A stretch of 64,000 nucleotides of DNA, from NCBI RefSeq assembly GCF_030052815.1, contig NC_079502.1:620001-684000 (forward strand), read 5' to 3'. The notes under the pieces are model-generated. The model was not told where the DNA came from. It saw nothing but the letters and a program-made list of their open reading frames with translations, and did not search any database. Origin of the DNA: Hevea brasiliensis. Lineage: Eukaryota > Streptophyta > Magnoliopsida > Malpighiales > Euphorbiaceae. A program made the position numbers and the translations under genes. Positions within the stretch are counted from its first letter, which is position 1; the number at the start of each line of letters is the position of its first letter. Shown one piece after another: positions 1 through 10,688 of the stretch.

Positions 1-315
1 ACCAGTCCATTCCCAAAATCACGTCAAACTCGTGGAAGGGTAATTCAATTAGTTCTGCCAAGAATTCATACCCCTTAATCCTCAACGGGCAACCTTTATA
101 TACCTTATTTACTACCACACTGTGGCCTAGCGGATTTGTGACTAGAATGTCTTGGTCACTCTCCTCTACTAAAACTCCCCTTTCTACAGGTAGCTTGATG
201 CAGATATATGAATGGGTAGATCCTGGATCCACCAATGCATGCACAAGTAAAGTGTAGAGGAAGAGCGTACCCCTGATAACATCTGGGGCATCTTGCTCCT
301 CCTGGGCTCTCATGG
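1..315 (-). pseudogene. Ty3/gypsy family B pol fragment: aspartic protease, cut by window edge
   Basis: Read on the minus strand, this stretch is open and encodes the start of a retropepsin-type protease. The catalytic motif DPGSTHSY lies near 230-210 and the family motif ILGMDW is at the window edge. Upstream residues (YAMRAQEEQ) are the usual linker between Gag and protease in chromoviruses. In the living element this enzyme would cut the Gag-Pol polyprotein inside the particle. Reverse transcriptase, RNase H and integrase would lie to the left, outside the window. I call it a pseudogene because the gag reading frame feeding into it has stops; the protease part itself shows none. Confidence 0.8.
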
Positions 316-1552
316 CATAGGCTCTAGCAGGTACTCTGGCCTTTGACCTCTCGGTTGACTCAGATGTAGGCCTCAGTAATGGACCAACTGCCTCAGATTT
401 ACTGGACTTCCTACCCCTTTGAGGTGCAGGGGCAGGCCTATCTGCTTGTGTTGGGACAACTGTAGCAATCCTCTTCAGACAATTTTTGATCTGATGTTCT
501 GTAGACCCGCACCATAAGCAAGCACCAGTCACTCATGAACACTCCCCCTTATACCACTTCTAGCAGTATGGACAGGCAGAAGATGCTAGGACTGGTCCTC
601 TGAACACCGTCCCTGGAGAGCTGCCCACTGATGGTGTGGACTGGCCTCTCCTAGGTGTGAATTGTGGTCTGGGCCCCTAGGACTGACCCTGACCTTGTGG
701 TTGTCCCGAACTCTGAGCAGGAGGACCCTTGAACTTCTTATTGGGAGCAGAGACTGAACTGGACTGACTCGGAACCCTCTTCTGCTGTCTTTCCCTTCTG
801 TTTTGCTCATTTATTCTGACTCTTTCTACTTTCAATGCAGCATCAACTAATTTGGCAAAATCCGTAATCTCCAATGCTGTTATCATGACCTTCATATTAT
901 CATTTAGCCCTTCTTCAAATCTTCTGCACCTCTCAGCCTTTGTAGGGACTATTTCCCTCCCATACCGGCTTAGTCTGATGAATTCACGCTCATATTCTAC
1001 CACTGATAGCTGCTGCTGTCTCAGACTAATAAATTCTCTTCTTCTCTGTTCTAAATACACTTTACTGACATACTTCTTCCTGAGCTCTGTGAGGAAGAAA
1101 TCTTAGGTGATTTGATCCGGTTGCACCTCACTGGATATCCCACCACTGGTATGCATCATCTTGAAGTAAGGACATAGCACCCTCCAGGTTATGTTCGGGG
1201 GTGCAATGAAGCAGTTTTAACACTCTTCAAGTTCTATCCAGCCAATTTTCAGCTGTCATGGGGTCATCCTCCTTCTTCCCAAAGAAATCCATAGCCCCAT
1301 GTTTTCGTAGTTTTTCTAGATGGGACTTCTGTGGTGCTGGCAGAAGCTGTGGCTGTGGCTGTGGTTGTGATGGTGGAATTGCCCCCATCATTTGCCGGTA
1401 AAATTCAGTCATTTACTGAAATAACGCAAATTGAGGTTGGGCAGGTGCCTCAGCTGCTAGTGGAGCAGGTTCTCCATGCCTCCCGATTCAGCCCTTGGTG
1501 GAGCACGACTCTCCACCTCTTTATCAACTCCTCTTTGAGAAGCAGGATCCAT
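316..1552 (-). pseudogene. Ty3/gypsy family B gag, broken
   Basis: The start is the ATG at 1552, giving MDPASQRG as in the family B gag at 56457. Order on the minus strand: a Pro/Gln-rich N-terminus (about 1550-1330), the matrix-like core containing SHLEKLRKHGAMDFFG (about 1320-1260), the retrotransposon-gag helix region with EFISLRQQQLSVVEYEREF (about 1050-990), a basic Gln/Ser-rich linker, and a CCHC zinc knuckle (CLWCGSTEHQIKNC, about 530-480). Breaks: an in-frame TAA near 1415 where the relative has Gln, a stop after NWLDRT at 1227, further frame changes between 1230 and 1060, and stops around the knuckle. It would have formed the particle shell and bound RNA. The PBS and LTR lie just beyond it at 1664 and 1681. 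Confidence 0.8.
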
Positions 1553-1663
1553 ATCCAAATCAAAATAAGAAAATAAACAGATCTGCATCAATGTAACCTC
1601 AATGCTTACAAATGCAATGCAATGGTATGCACTCTATGTAGGCCCAGAAACACCTAAATCGAT

Positions 1664-1675
1664 GCTCTGATACCA
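1664..1675 (-). other. Primer binding site, tRNA-Met type (family B, copy B1)
   Basis: The complement reads TGGTATCAGAGC, matching the 3' end of plant initiator tRNA-Met, the usual primer of Ty3/gypsy chromoviruses. It sits 5 bases from the end of the LTR that starts at 1681, which fixes the element's orientation as minus. Confidence 0.9.
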
Positions 1676-3883
1676 CTAAATGTGACACCCCTTACTCGTC
1701 TACAGTGTAGCCGAGCAAGATATGCCACCCAGTGTGCCGGAGCACCATATCTTATTTTATAACAATTTACCCTCTTTAATTTATTTATTATTCACCAAGT
1801 GCAAAATTTTACCAATTATATCATTTATTTACAACTTCTATTTATCTGAATTTTCCATAAATTTATATAAAAAATCCGTCAGAGTGTCGGCTGTAAATTG
1901 GAAAAACAGTTCTTCTAAACCTGTTAAAAACACTTCTAATATGGTTTTCAAATCCAGAACTCCAATATACATACATATCAACTCAATCTCTAGTTCTCAT
2001 CACAATTTTCAAAACTTTGTTCACATCACAATTTGAATTAATTTCCTGAATAACTCAACATTTTATTTTCAACAAAATATACTAATAATTACAATAACAT
2101 AAATTTTCATATATTTATCTTATCATAAGATTTCATGAGTTTGTAAATTCAATCAAAAACTCGTACAAAAAGCAAAGAAAAAAATACAACCCAAATTCTA
2201 ACATCCTACCAAGTGCACTGCAGCTATGAGGTGACTCTGGACTCTGTGCAGATCTGACTAATCACCCGATCTGAGGTCTGCTGGATTCCCAAGCTATGTC
2301 TCCAGTACCTGTGCGTGGCAAAAGCGACGCACTAAGCAATTCTGCTTAGTGGTGCCAATATAAAATAAAATACCTAAAAATAAAATGGATGTGCAGAATG
2401 CATGCTGACGTTTTTGTAGACTAAGTTCCTAGCAATTATTGTAGTATTATTTGATTAAAATTTAGTAAGATTTATTTTGATTGCCTGAGTAACGTATAAT
2501 AGTCAATTAGACTGGATAAACGGGTAAACTGGCACTAGGTACCAAGTACCTCGGGCCATCACACCATCGGTCACATATGTATCTCCCGGTGTGCAATAGA
2601 ACAGCTAATAAGCTGTAATAATTATTAGGCATAAGGCCAAGTATCACCATAATATCAGAATGGCTAAAAGCCATAAAATCACATAATAGCATAATGCCAT
2701 GTGCAGTACTGCTAACTGAACCCTATTGGCATGCCAACCTATCCAAACCAATCATTCTAGGTATACTAGGGCATTTTGCATAGTTAATGATTCAATTATT
2801 TATTTTTACAATGTAGAGATCACGATTTAATTGACTAATTTCACTCAAAAGTTGACTTTTTAATTTATAATAAGTTTTTTGAACCTAAGTTCACCAAGAT
2901 ACCACATTTTGGTTTACAAAAGTGTTGGCATTAGTTGCCAAACAATACTTAAAACAAATGAAGAATAATTCAGAAATTTCAATTTTGAGTGCTAAAGTTT
3001 ACTATTCTATTAGGCCATTCTATAGTGAGAATTTGGCCAAATGTTCTTCATCAAAATTGTTCCTTATTGTGTCTAGTTACATTTGTTTTTTTGAATCACT
3101 CCATTTTGAGTTTTGTAGCTCAAGTTATGGCCTAAACACTATAACTGGCCGGATTGCAATTTTTCCAGAATTTCTAGGCATAATCAATTCTGAAAGTTTT
3201 GTACACTGAATGCAGGTCAGTTTTTGGATATGTTATCGTCTAAATTTGGGTTTATTTTCTTCATGAAAGTTGTATGACTATGTCTCAGCTTTCCACTGGT
3301 AAAATTTCAGGTCAATTGAACTTTTCTACGCTGAGTTATGACCATTTGAACAAATACTATTTATTTGGTCATTTTCCAGGGACTGCATGTTGGTCACCCA
3401 AATTAGGATAGTTTTTAGGTTAACCTGGCTTAGTTTTTTGGACATGGTTTCTTCACCAAAGTTGTGTCATTATGGGTCTAGTTTCATGTCCAATTGGCCT
3501 TGCACTAATTGCACCTACACCATTCAAGTTACAGCTGCCCAAACTTGCTGGACTCACACCTAGCCCTGCAGGTCACAAAGGGCAGCATGCCTAACCTCAA
3601 TTCCATTGTCCTAAATCACTTCAATTCCTCTTCACATATAGTCAAATGGTCACTAATTGACCATTACAATGTTCATATATCATTACATGAGAAAACCCTA
3701 ATTTTGTTCAAGTCTCCAAGTTCTCAAAGTTCAATTTATGCCTTAAACTTTTAATTTCAACTTATATCATGTCCTTAAACATGAATTGAGTGAGAGAGAG
3801 AATAAATTGGGCACTAACCTTAGTTGAAGAGTTTCTCACACTTGCAAAACCTCTTTGTTTCTTTTCCTTTTTGCTGCCTCAAG

Positions 3884-4275
3884 TGTAATGGCCCAGCCCA
3901 CTAGTGATATTGTCCGCTCTGGGCCGAAGCCCTCACGGTTTTAAAACGCGTCAATAGGGGTTACGAACCATCAACTTATAAACCCAACATCTCTCCTGTG
4001 TTTTATCGATGTGGGATTTGCCTAGGGTGTTACAATCCACCCCCCTTATGGGACTCAGTGTCCTCGCTGAGGTTTGCCCCACCATCGTTCAAGGTTGCAC
4101 GCGGAGCGGCTCTGATACCACAAATGTAATGGCCCAGCCCACTAGTGATATTGTCCGCTCTAGGCCGAAGCCCTCACGGTTTTAAAACGCGTTAATAGGG
4201 GTTACGAACCATCAACTTATAAACCCAGCATCTCTCCCGTGTTTTGTCGATGTGGGATTTGCCTAGGGTGTTACA
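3884..4275 (-). mobile_element. TRIM retrotransposon, complete, copy 1
   Basis: A 392-bp element with two 151-bp LTRs (3884-4034 and 4125-4275) and a 90-bp internal region. On the minus strand the order is LTR, PBS (TGGTATCAGAGC, complement at 4109-4120), a short noncoding spacer, PPT (ATAAGGGGGGTGGAT, complement at 4035-4049), LTR. LTRs start TGTAACACCCTAGG and end CCATTACA. It is flanked by a perfect 5-bp duplication, TCAAG (3879-3883 and 4276-4280). It has no coding capacity, so it must have been moved by enzymes of an autonomous element. The LTR holds a TATA-like TTTATAAG. Confidence 0.95.
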
Positions 4276-4720
4276 TCAAGTTTACAAAGGGTATAAAGAT
4301 CAAATTTAGTGAAGACAAGGTAGGGTTTTATGGTGATTTAAGGTAGGATTTGAAGCTTTGTTAAGATGGCAATGGTGGAACACCATAGAGTTGGTTTGGC
4401 CAGCTGAAGAAGAAAGACAATTCTGGAGTTTTTTTCTTAATTCTTATCTCTTTTATTTGTTTTAAGAAGACTTGCTAAATGGTGATTGGTGGGAGGTTTT
4501 AAATGACATCATTATGATGTCATAATTAGGCATTTTATTCATTTTTTTTTCTTTCATTTCTACTCACTTCAAATTAATTTTTCATCAACATTAATTCATA
4601 TTTTATGTCATATAATTTATGTACTTAATTGGACAAGTTGGTCAAAAATCATCTCTGAAGACGAAATGACCAAAATGCCCTCCATTTAGCTTAACGAGCT
4701 AAAATTATGTGTACCGATTA

Positions 4721-5112
4721 TGTAATGGCCCGGCCCACTAGTGATATTGTCCGCTCTGGGCCGAAGCCCTCACGATTTTAAAATGCGTCACTAGGGGTTA
4801 CGAACTGTCAACTTATAAACCCAGCATCTCTCCCGTGTTTTATCGATGTGGGATTTGCTTAGGGTGTTACAATCCACCCCCCTTATGGGACTCAGCGTCC
4901 TCGCTGAGGTTTGCCCCACCATCGCTTAAGGTTGCACGCGGAGCTGCTCTGATACCACAAATGTAATGGCCCGACCCACTAGTGATATTGTCCATTCTAG
5001 GTCAAAGCCCTCACGGTTTTAAAACGCATCACTAGGGGTTATGAACCGCCAACTTATAAACCCAGCATCTCTCCCGTGTTTTGTCGATATGGGATTTGCC
5101 TAGGGTGTTATA
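4721..5112 (-). mobile_element. TRIM retrotransposon, complete, copy 2
   Basis: Same family, size and layout as the copy at 3884: LTRs 4721-4871 and 4962-5112, minus orientation. The flanks are GATTA (4716-4720) and GATTG (5113-5117), a target duplication with one substitution. The uninterrupted solo LTR has GATTG at the matching place (near 35555), which confirms the insertion site. The last LTR bases are TTATA instead of TTACA, a C-to-T change. Confidence 0.93.
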
Positions 5113-5462
5113 GATTGATTTAATTTTCCTTGGCTTTTCTTAGTAATTTATTGTCGTCGAACCCTGAATAACCCTTTACTGGAGACCCAAAAATTATTTC
5201 ATGGAGTTTTCCCTGGGTCTACGGTTGCTAACGGCCTTCACTGTCACTTCCCGTTAGGGTCACTCATCGCTAGGATTATGCCTCATTCAACCTTAGTGCA
5301 TTTCATTTCAAAAAATTTTCCTTAATTTTTCTTATCATTATTTGGTTTATTTATAACTCCTCACTCTAGTCTAAGTATGATTCTAAATATTCTAGTTGCC
5401 CAGACCGACATTGGTCACCGAAACAGTAAAAAGTACGGACTAGCTAAAGTGAAGATGTTACA

Positions 5463-6517
5463 TGTGAAAAATAAGAAAAAACATGTGCAAATAGAGGAAA
5501 AAATAAGAAATTGAATCCATAAAAAATTTACAATTAGTAATAACTATAGCTGTAAAAATATCCACATTGCATCAAAATTATACATCATAAGAACTCATAG
5601 CAACTTGGAGGAGAAAGCTATGAGCATTTTAAAAAGGTAACAAAGAAATGAATTGCATAGTGAATCTCACTCATTTTGATACTCAAATTATCATTCAACT
5701 ATTTACCCATGGAGTTATTACTTTGGTAAATAATTATGCTAAGCATGTTAGTAGATTCTCTTTAACATACCTTGTTAGTTTTACTACGAAACCAACTTAA
5801 CCTGTTATATATAATGCTTAACTAAAATACAAGTACCAAGTTCAAACCCACAAAAATAAACTACCAAGAATTTTTGTAAATGACAATCTTCCTTGCAGTA
5901 TCAAGTTGAATCATAATTTTTGTTATTGTTGCTATATCCCAAATATAATCTCCAATTTTTTTTTTTTATTAACAACCTATTCAATTGATGATTATAGATA
6001 CCCAATCAAAGACCCCACACCACCCCCCCCCCCCCCTAAAGAAAGCTACACAAACAATTCCACCTCACATCTTGAGAAGAATCAATATTCTACACAAAAT
6101 TATGAAAAACAAATCTTAGCCTGCAAGACACTCCCATCCTTGCTAGCATCTATTTACTATCAATTTTGGATAATTTTTCTTGGGTAAAAGGATTTTGAGC
6201 GGTGGGGTTTATTCAACACTTTCTGCATATATTCACTTATAAAAGCCTAACTCTAGACCTAACTTCTTTCTTATCTCTTACAAATGCCTCGGTTCCCAAA
6301 ATGCAGGATAAAGAAACCCAAAACATTAAATCTTGAGCTAAATCTTGCCTAAATAGAAGAGCGCAATTACAATTAATTCAAAAGGTTAGCATTTCACAAA
6401 TTGAAAACCTTAAAACGATAATCTGATAATGCTATAAGTAACAATAAGAATAATAATGAAAATAATAATAATAATAATAATAATATAGGGATTGAAATTG
6501 ATGTAAAGATGAGGAAC
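5463..6517. other. AT-rich spacer with no recognisable gene
   Basis: Between the B1 LTR and a UBP-like exon fragment I see AT-rich sequence with simple repeats only: a run of 14 or so C near 6026-6038 and an (AAT)n tract at about 6450-6485. Small open frames such as 5906-6187 are low-complexity and cross these repeats. Part of this could be intron sequence of the UBP-like fragment on the minus strand, but I found no second exon. Confidence 0.5.
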
Positions 6518-6634
6518 TTGCAAGACGTTCAGGTAGTCGCAAGTTTTGCCAAAATTCCCTACACCAAAGTATGGTTTATCTTCTGGGAACTGGTCTACGA
6601 TAGCTTTCTCGAGTTTAAAGCTGACGACACCCAT
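6518..6634 (-). pseudogene. Fragment of exon 1 of a UBP3/UBP4-like ubiquitin-specific protease
   Basis: The minus strand encodes 39 residues starting MGVVSFKLEKAIVDQFPE, then PYFGVGNFGKTCDYLNVLQ. This resembles the N-terminus of plant UBP3/UBP4 deubiquitinases: a myristoylation-like MG start, an SKLEKA-type stretch, then the Cys box with motif NFGNTCYCNSVLQ. The presumed catalytic Cys is kept (KTC), but the Asn before it is Lys and the residues after it are changed, so it is unlikely to be active. A GT follows the Gln codon at 6517-6516, where a splice donor would lie, suggesting a genomic piece and not a processed copy. No later exons were found within 1 kb downstream. The assignment rests on my memory of the family, not a search. 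Confidence 0.55.
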
Positions 6635-6970
6635 TAGTGCTTGGATTGATTAGACTTAGATCGATATTGCTCCCTCGTCGGATTCAACTTAGTAATTAAA
6701 GAATTTCAATCAACAAGTCTTCTCGGCTATTATCTGTATGTCCTATTTAGGTGTGTTTGGATTGATATTAGCGATTTATTAAGAATCAATTTTTAAGTGT
6801 TATTATGAATCAAATTTCCATCAACAAGTCTTCAGTAAATAACAAGTAGGAGGAAAACTCCAGTTTAAAAAAAAAAATTAATTCATTCATAAGGATAATA
6901 TTGTCCTCACAAACTTTAAAAAAGAGAAAATGAATTCACAAAAAAAAAATTTAGATATGATGACCAACAT
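6635..6970. other. AT-rich spacer, nothing recognised
   Basis: Upstream side of the UBP-like fragment. It has A-rich runs (6867-6880 and 6940-6950) and no open frame or RNA gene that I can support. Confidence 0.5.
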
Positions 6971-7351
6971 TGTAATGGCCTGGCCCACTAGTGATATTAT
7001 CCGCTCTGAGCCCCCCACTCACTTTTTAAAAAAACACTAGGGTAGGGTTTCCATCTCTCCATTATAAACTCTTCTCTCTCTCTCTTTTTTTTATCGGGAT
7101 TTGCCTAGGGGTGTTACAATCCACCACTTATGGGGACTCGGGCTCCCAGGTTGAGGTTTCCCCACACCACTGCAAGGAGCGACGCGATACACAAAATGTA
7201 ATGGCCCGTATGTAATGGCCATTTTATTATGATATTCCTCAAGCCCTCTCATTTTTTTAAAACGATTTAAACGGTACGAACTAACACCCATCATCTCTCC
7301 CTCTTTTGTCTATGTGTGTTTTTTTATTGTGTGGATTTGTACAATGTTACA
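6971..7351 (-). mobile_element. TRIM retrotransposon, degraded, copy 3
   Basis: Diverged copy of the same TRIM family. The first LTR is about 6971-7118 (starts TGTAATGGCCTGGCCC, ends GTGTTACA), followed by a decayed PPT and internal segment; the second LTR is about 7198-7351, with many deletions. The second LTR opens with a doubled start (TGTAATGGCC at 7198 and again at 7211). No clear target duplication remains. It is older than copies 1, 2 and 5. Confidence 0.8.
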
Positions 7352-7671
7352 TTTTTTTCAAGAATGGTATTTTATAATGGTATTAAAATTTTACAAAATT
7401 ACGACCAATTGAACTGTTCTTTGTGATTTATATATCGTTAATGAGGAAATTTGAATCTTATAGTTAACAATTGGTCATTAAAAGCCATAATTCTTACAGT
7501 GAAACCACCAAAACAACACAATTTATAATGCAACATCTTCATGATGCATACTTATATAATACTGCATGTAAGAATAATTGTGCAATTCATAATAGAATAT
7601 ATCAGTTAACTACCATAATGCATGAATGTACAAGGGGCATTATTAAAAAAAATTCAATAATTCAATTAGAA
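7352..7671. other. AT-rich spacer, nothing recognised
   Basis: Unique-looking AT-rich sequence. The small open frame at 7471-7689 runs into the neighbouring TRIM end and has no recognisable domain. Confidence 0.45.
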
Positions 7672-7676
7672 CAGTT

Positions 7677-7857
7677 TGTAACACCCTAGGCAAATCATAC
7701 CACAAATGTAATGGCCCGGCCCACTAGTGATATTGTCCGCTCTGGACCGAAGCCCTCACGGTTTTAAAACGTGTCAATAGGAGTTACGAACCACCAACTT
7801 ATAAACCCAGCATCTCTCCCGTGTTTTGCCGATGTGGGATTTGCCTAGGGTGTTACA
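7677..7857 (-). mobile_element. Rearranged TRIM, copy 4: one full LTR plus an inverted LTR tip
   Basis: A full minus-orientation LTR (7707-7857) is preceded by 10 bases of PBS-side internal sequence (ATACCACAAA, 7697-7706) and then by the first 20 bases of the LTR in the opposite orientation (7677-7696). The whole is flanked by a perfect 5-bp duplication, CAGTT (7672-7676 and 7858-7862). It therefore behaves as one insertion of an already rearranged molecule, or one rearranged very precisely afterwards. Confidence 0.85.
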
Positions 7858-8174
7858 CAGTTTAAGTAAGTTCTACTCATAGTACTAGTTAACCCTTTAC
7901 TGTTGTGGAGCTTACTAAATTTGCTAGCACTATTGTTAGATGAACTTATACAAATGTACTACAACTTATAAGACAACTTATCATAAATTAACTTTAATTA
8001 CTTAATTAGCATAACTTAGTTCTCCTAAATATCTTAATTATCCAATAAAAAATCTGGTTGTTTCCCCTATAGCCAAAACTATCCTCCCTATAAAGCAAAA
8101 CAAACACGGGGTCTTAGGCCCACAATAATAACCACAATGCCCATCTAGGGTCTACAAGAATCCTAAGCTAACTC
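7858..8174. other. Spacer, nothing recognised
   Basis: Unique AT-rich sequence between two TRIM insertions. No open frame or RNA gene is supported. Confidence 0.45.
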
Positions 8175-8565
8175 TGTAACACCCTAGGCAAATCCCACAT
8201 CGACAAAACACGGGAGGGATGCTGGGTTTATAAGTTGGTGGTTCGTAACCCCTAGTGAAGCGTTTTAAACCGTGAGGGCTTCGGCCCAAAGCGGACAATA
8301 TCACTAATGGGCTTGGCCATTACATTTGTGGTATCAGAGTCGCTCCGCGTGCAATCTTGAATGATGGTGGGGCAAACCTCAGCGAGGACGCTGAGTCCCA
8401 TAAGGGGGGTGGATTGTAACACCCTAGGCAAATCCCACATCGACAAAACACGGGAGAGATGCTGGGTTTATAAGTTGGTGGTTCGTAACCCCTAGTGACG
8501 CATTTTAAAACCGTGAGGGCTTCGGCCAAGAGCGGACAATATCACTAGTGGGCTAGGCCATTACA
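8175..8565 (+). mobile_element. TRIM retrotransposon, complete, copy 5
   Basis: Plus-strand copy with LTRs 8175-8324 and 8415-8565. PBS at 8329-8340 reads TGGTATCAGAGT (last base changed from C). PPT TAAGGGGGGTGGAT lies at 8401-8414. A perfect target duplication AACTC flanks it (8170-8174 and 8566-8570). It is the only complete copy in plus orientation, and it shows the element's sense layout directly. Confidence 0.95.
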
Positions 8566-8768
8566 AACTCAAGGAGTCAAATTCTTTAGTTAAGGCCTTT
8601 AACTCCTTCTATAGTCCAATCACATAAATCCAGCGCCCATAAATTATAGAAATATTTCTGAAGGTACTGTGCAATATCCTCATATTATTATAATTCATTT
8701 TACATTATTGTTGCATGCCAAAAATATATTATAAATTAATTCAGTTAACCTAGTTCTTAGTTTAGGTT

Positions 8769-8868
8769 NNNNNNNNNNNNNNNNNNNNNNNNNNNNNNNN
8801 NNNNNNNNNNNNNNNNNNNNNNNNNNNNNNNNNNNNNNNNNNNNNNNNNNNNNNNNNNNNNNNNNNNN
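8769..8868. other. Assembly gap of exactly 100 N
   Basis: A run of 100 N is the conventional placeholder for a gap of unknown length between contigs. Sequence on its two sides need not be physically adjacent. Confidence 0.99.
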
Positions 8869-9235
8869 TTCCTAAACCCTAAACCCCAAACCCTAAACCC
8901 TAAACCCCAAACCCCAAACCCCAAACCCTAAACCCTAAACCCTAAACCCTAAACCCCAATCCCTAAACCCTAAACCCTAAACCCCAAACCCTAAACCCCA
9001 AACCCTAAACCCCAAAAACCCCAAACCCCAAAAACCCCAATCCCTAAACCCTAAATCCTAAACCCTAAACCCCAAAAACCCCAAACCCCAAACCCAAAAC
9101 CCTAAACCCTAAGCCCTAAACCCCAAACCCTAAACCCTAAAACCCTAAAACCCTAAACCCTAAATCCCCAAACCCCAAACCCCAAACCCTAAACCCCAAA
9201 CCCTAAACCCTAAACCCTAAACCCTAAACCCTAAA
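8869..9235. repeat. Degenerate telomeric repeat tract (CCCTAAA/CCCCAAA)
   Basis: About 367 bp of mainly 7-mers CCCTAAA and CCCCAAA with some CCCCAAAAA, CCCAATCC and CCCTAAG variants. CCCTAAA is the canonical plant telomere unit. It begins right at the contig edge after the N gap, in the orientation a left chromosome end would have. It passes directly into LTR sequence at 9236. It could be a real chromosome end scaffolded internally, subtelomeric variant repeat, or an interstitial telomeric block. Confidence 0.95.
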
Positions 9236-10492
9236 TGGCCATGACTTGGTCTACAAGAACTCAAATGTAATGAAATTAGTGGCAAAATGTCCACAAGACA
9301 CAAACCTACAAAATCCAATTGGGATGAGCCATACCTTTCCAGAAACCTGAGAAACAGGGATACAACTTTGTTTTAGAAATCTATCTCAAATTATGAATGA
9401 AAGAACCTCAAAAAGTGACCTACAGTCACTGACCTGAACTGAACACTCGTTTGCATAGGGTATATGAGTCTAGGTCAGTTATTTGGCCATAAATAATTTC
9501 ACAAAACTTGAAAAATTGTGATTAAAACTTCTAAGTGACCACAAGACATAGGGCAACAGTTTCTATGAAGATCACCATGCCTAAAAGTGACTGCAACATG
9601 TTCCATTAATTAGGTAAAGTTTAAGTCCAAAAGCTGCCTAGTTAAGGAACCAGAATCTGGAAATAAGTTAGTTATGGTTATCTGACCATAACTTGAGTTC
9701 TAAAAATCAAATTGACATGATTCAAAAGGGAAAATAAAGATAAAACATAGAGGAACAACTTCTATGAAGGAAGTGTGGCCAAAAAGTGGCTACAAACTGA
9801 TTATATGGATAGGCAAAAGTAAGACACAAAAACTAAAACCAAAGAAGGGTCCATGAAATAAATTATCTTATGGTAGGGAATTTAACTCTAACAAGCTATT
9901 AAATACTAAACCACATGAAAGAGGTATGTGGGACCTATTTTCTCACTATAAAGTGATATGAACATTCAAATAAATATGTAATAATGTGTAATTACCCATA
10001 GTATACCTAGACTTATTTATTTAGTTTGGATCGATTGGTATACCAATTAGGGACTATAGATAGCAGTACTGCCTACAGAGAAAATCATGAAATGATAATA
10101 TATGTTTGGTATGATTGTTCTACAGGCTATATGCCTACTTACTAGCCATTGTGCCTACTTTATTTCTGACTTTACAAGCCTGACAGCTGGCCTCGTGCCT
10201 GACAGATGTATACAGGGTAGACATATGGCTGTTTAACCCGTCTACTCTCATGTATCCAGCTTTTATAGTCTGTTATAGGTTTCTTGGGCACTGATAATAA
10301 TTAATTAAGACTGAATATACAATAAGTAAACAAAAAAGATCTTGATAATTTAAATTGTTTCCAAAGTGAAATGAAAATGTAAAATACCTAGAAATTATGA
10401 AATTTGTCATATATAGAATTATTATTTAAATTGTTTAGTTATTGTTATTATAAATTATGCACCACTAAGCGTTATGCTTAGCAAGTTGGTTT
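9236..10492 (+). repeat. Left part of a degraded family B LTR (copy B2)
   Basis: This matches, at diverged level and in the same order, the middle of the family B LTRs at 52939 and 57759: the AACTTGAG and AAAACTTG-type stretches, the GATAGCAGTACTGC module (10059), the palindrome cluster (about 10120-10215), and the GCACCACTAAGC..TTATGCTTAGC hairpin near 10459-10481. Its own 5' end is missing, replaced by the telomeric tract. It is interrupted at 10492 by family A element A1 and resumes at 31384; GGTTT is duplicated at 10488-10492 and 31384-31388. Confidence 0.75.
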
Positions 10493-10688
10493 TGTAACAC
10501 CCCATTTGCATAGCTTGATAGATTTCACTGTTTCGGTGACCGGTGTCGGTCCGGATAATTAAGAGGATTAGAACCACACTTAAGACAATTAGAGAAGCTA
10601 TAAACACAAATAATTAGTAATGTTCAATTAGTTAAGTATAAACAAGAAAAACAAAACATAAGAAGTTAAACGAGCTGAGAGTCACAGC

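Larger units (their letters stand above)
1681..5462 (-). repeat. 5' LTR of family B element B1, carrying two TRIM insertions
   Basis: On the plus strand the LTR runs from TGTGACACCCC at 1681 to GATGTTACA ending at 5462, so on the minus strand it begins TGTAACA and ends TGTCACA. Without the two 392-bp TRIM insertions (and their 5-bp duplications) it is about 3.0 kb, matching the solo LTR at 32816. Near the outer end it has the module ACCGACATTGGTCACCG, shared with other family A and B LTRs here. A cluster of short palindromes lies at about 2580-2705. The outer flank cannot be checked for target duplication because the partner LTR is outside the window. Confidence 0.85.

Noticed and set aside
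1664..1675. tRNA-like match, considered as a tRNA gene
   Set aside because: Only the 12-base primer site is present, here and at the other PBS sites; no cloverleaf.
5906..6187. A 93-residue plus-strand frame with a Pro run
   Set aside because: The Pro run is a poly-C tract and the rest is low-complexity; no gene context.
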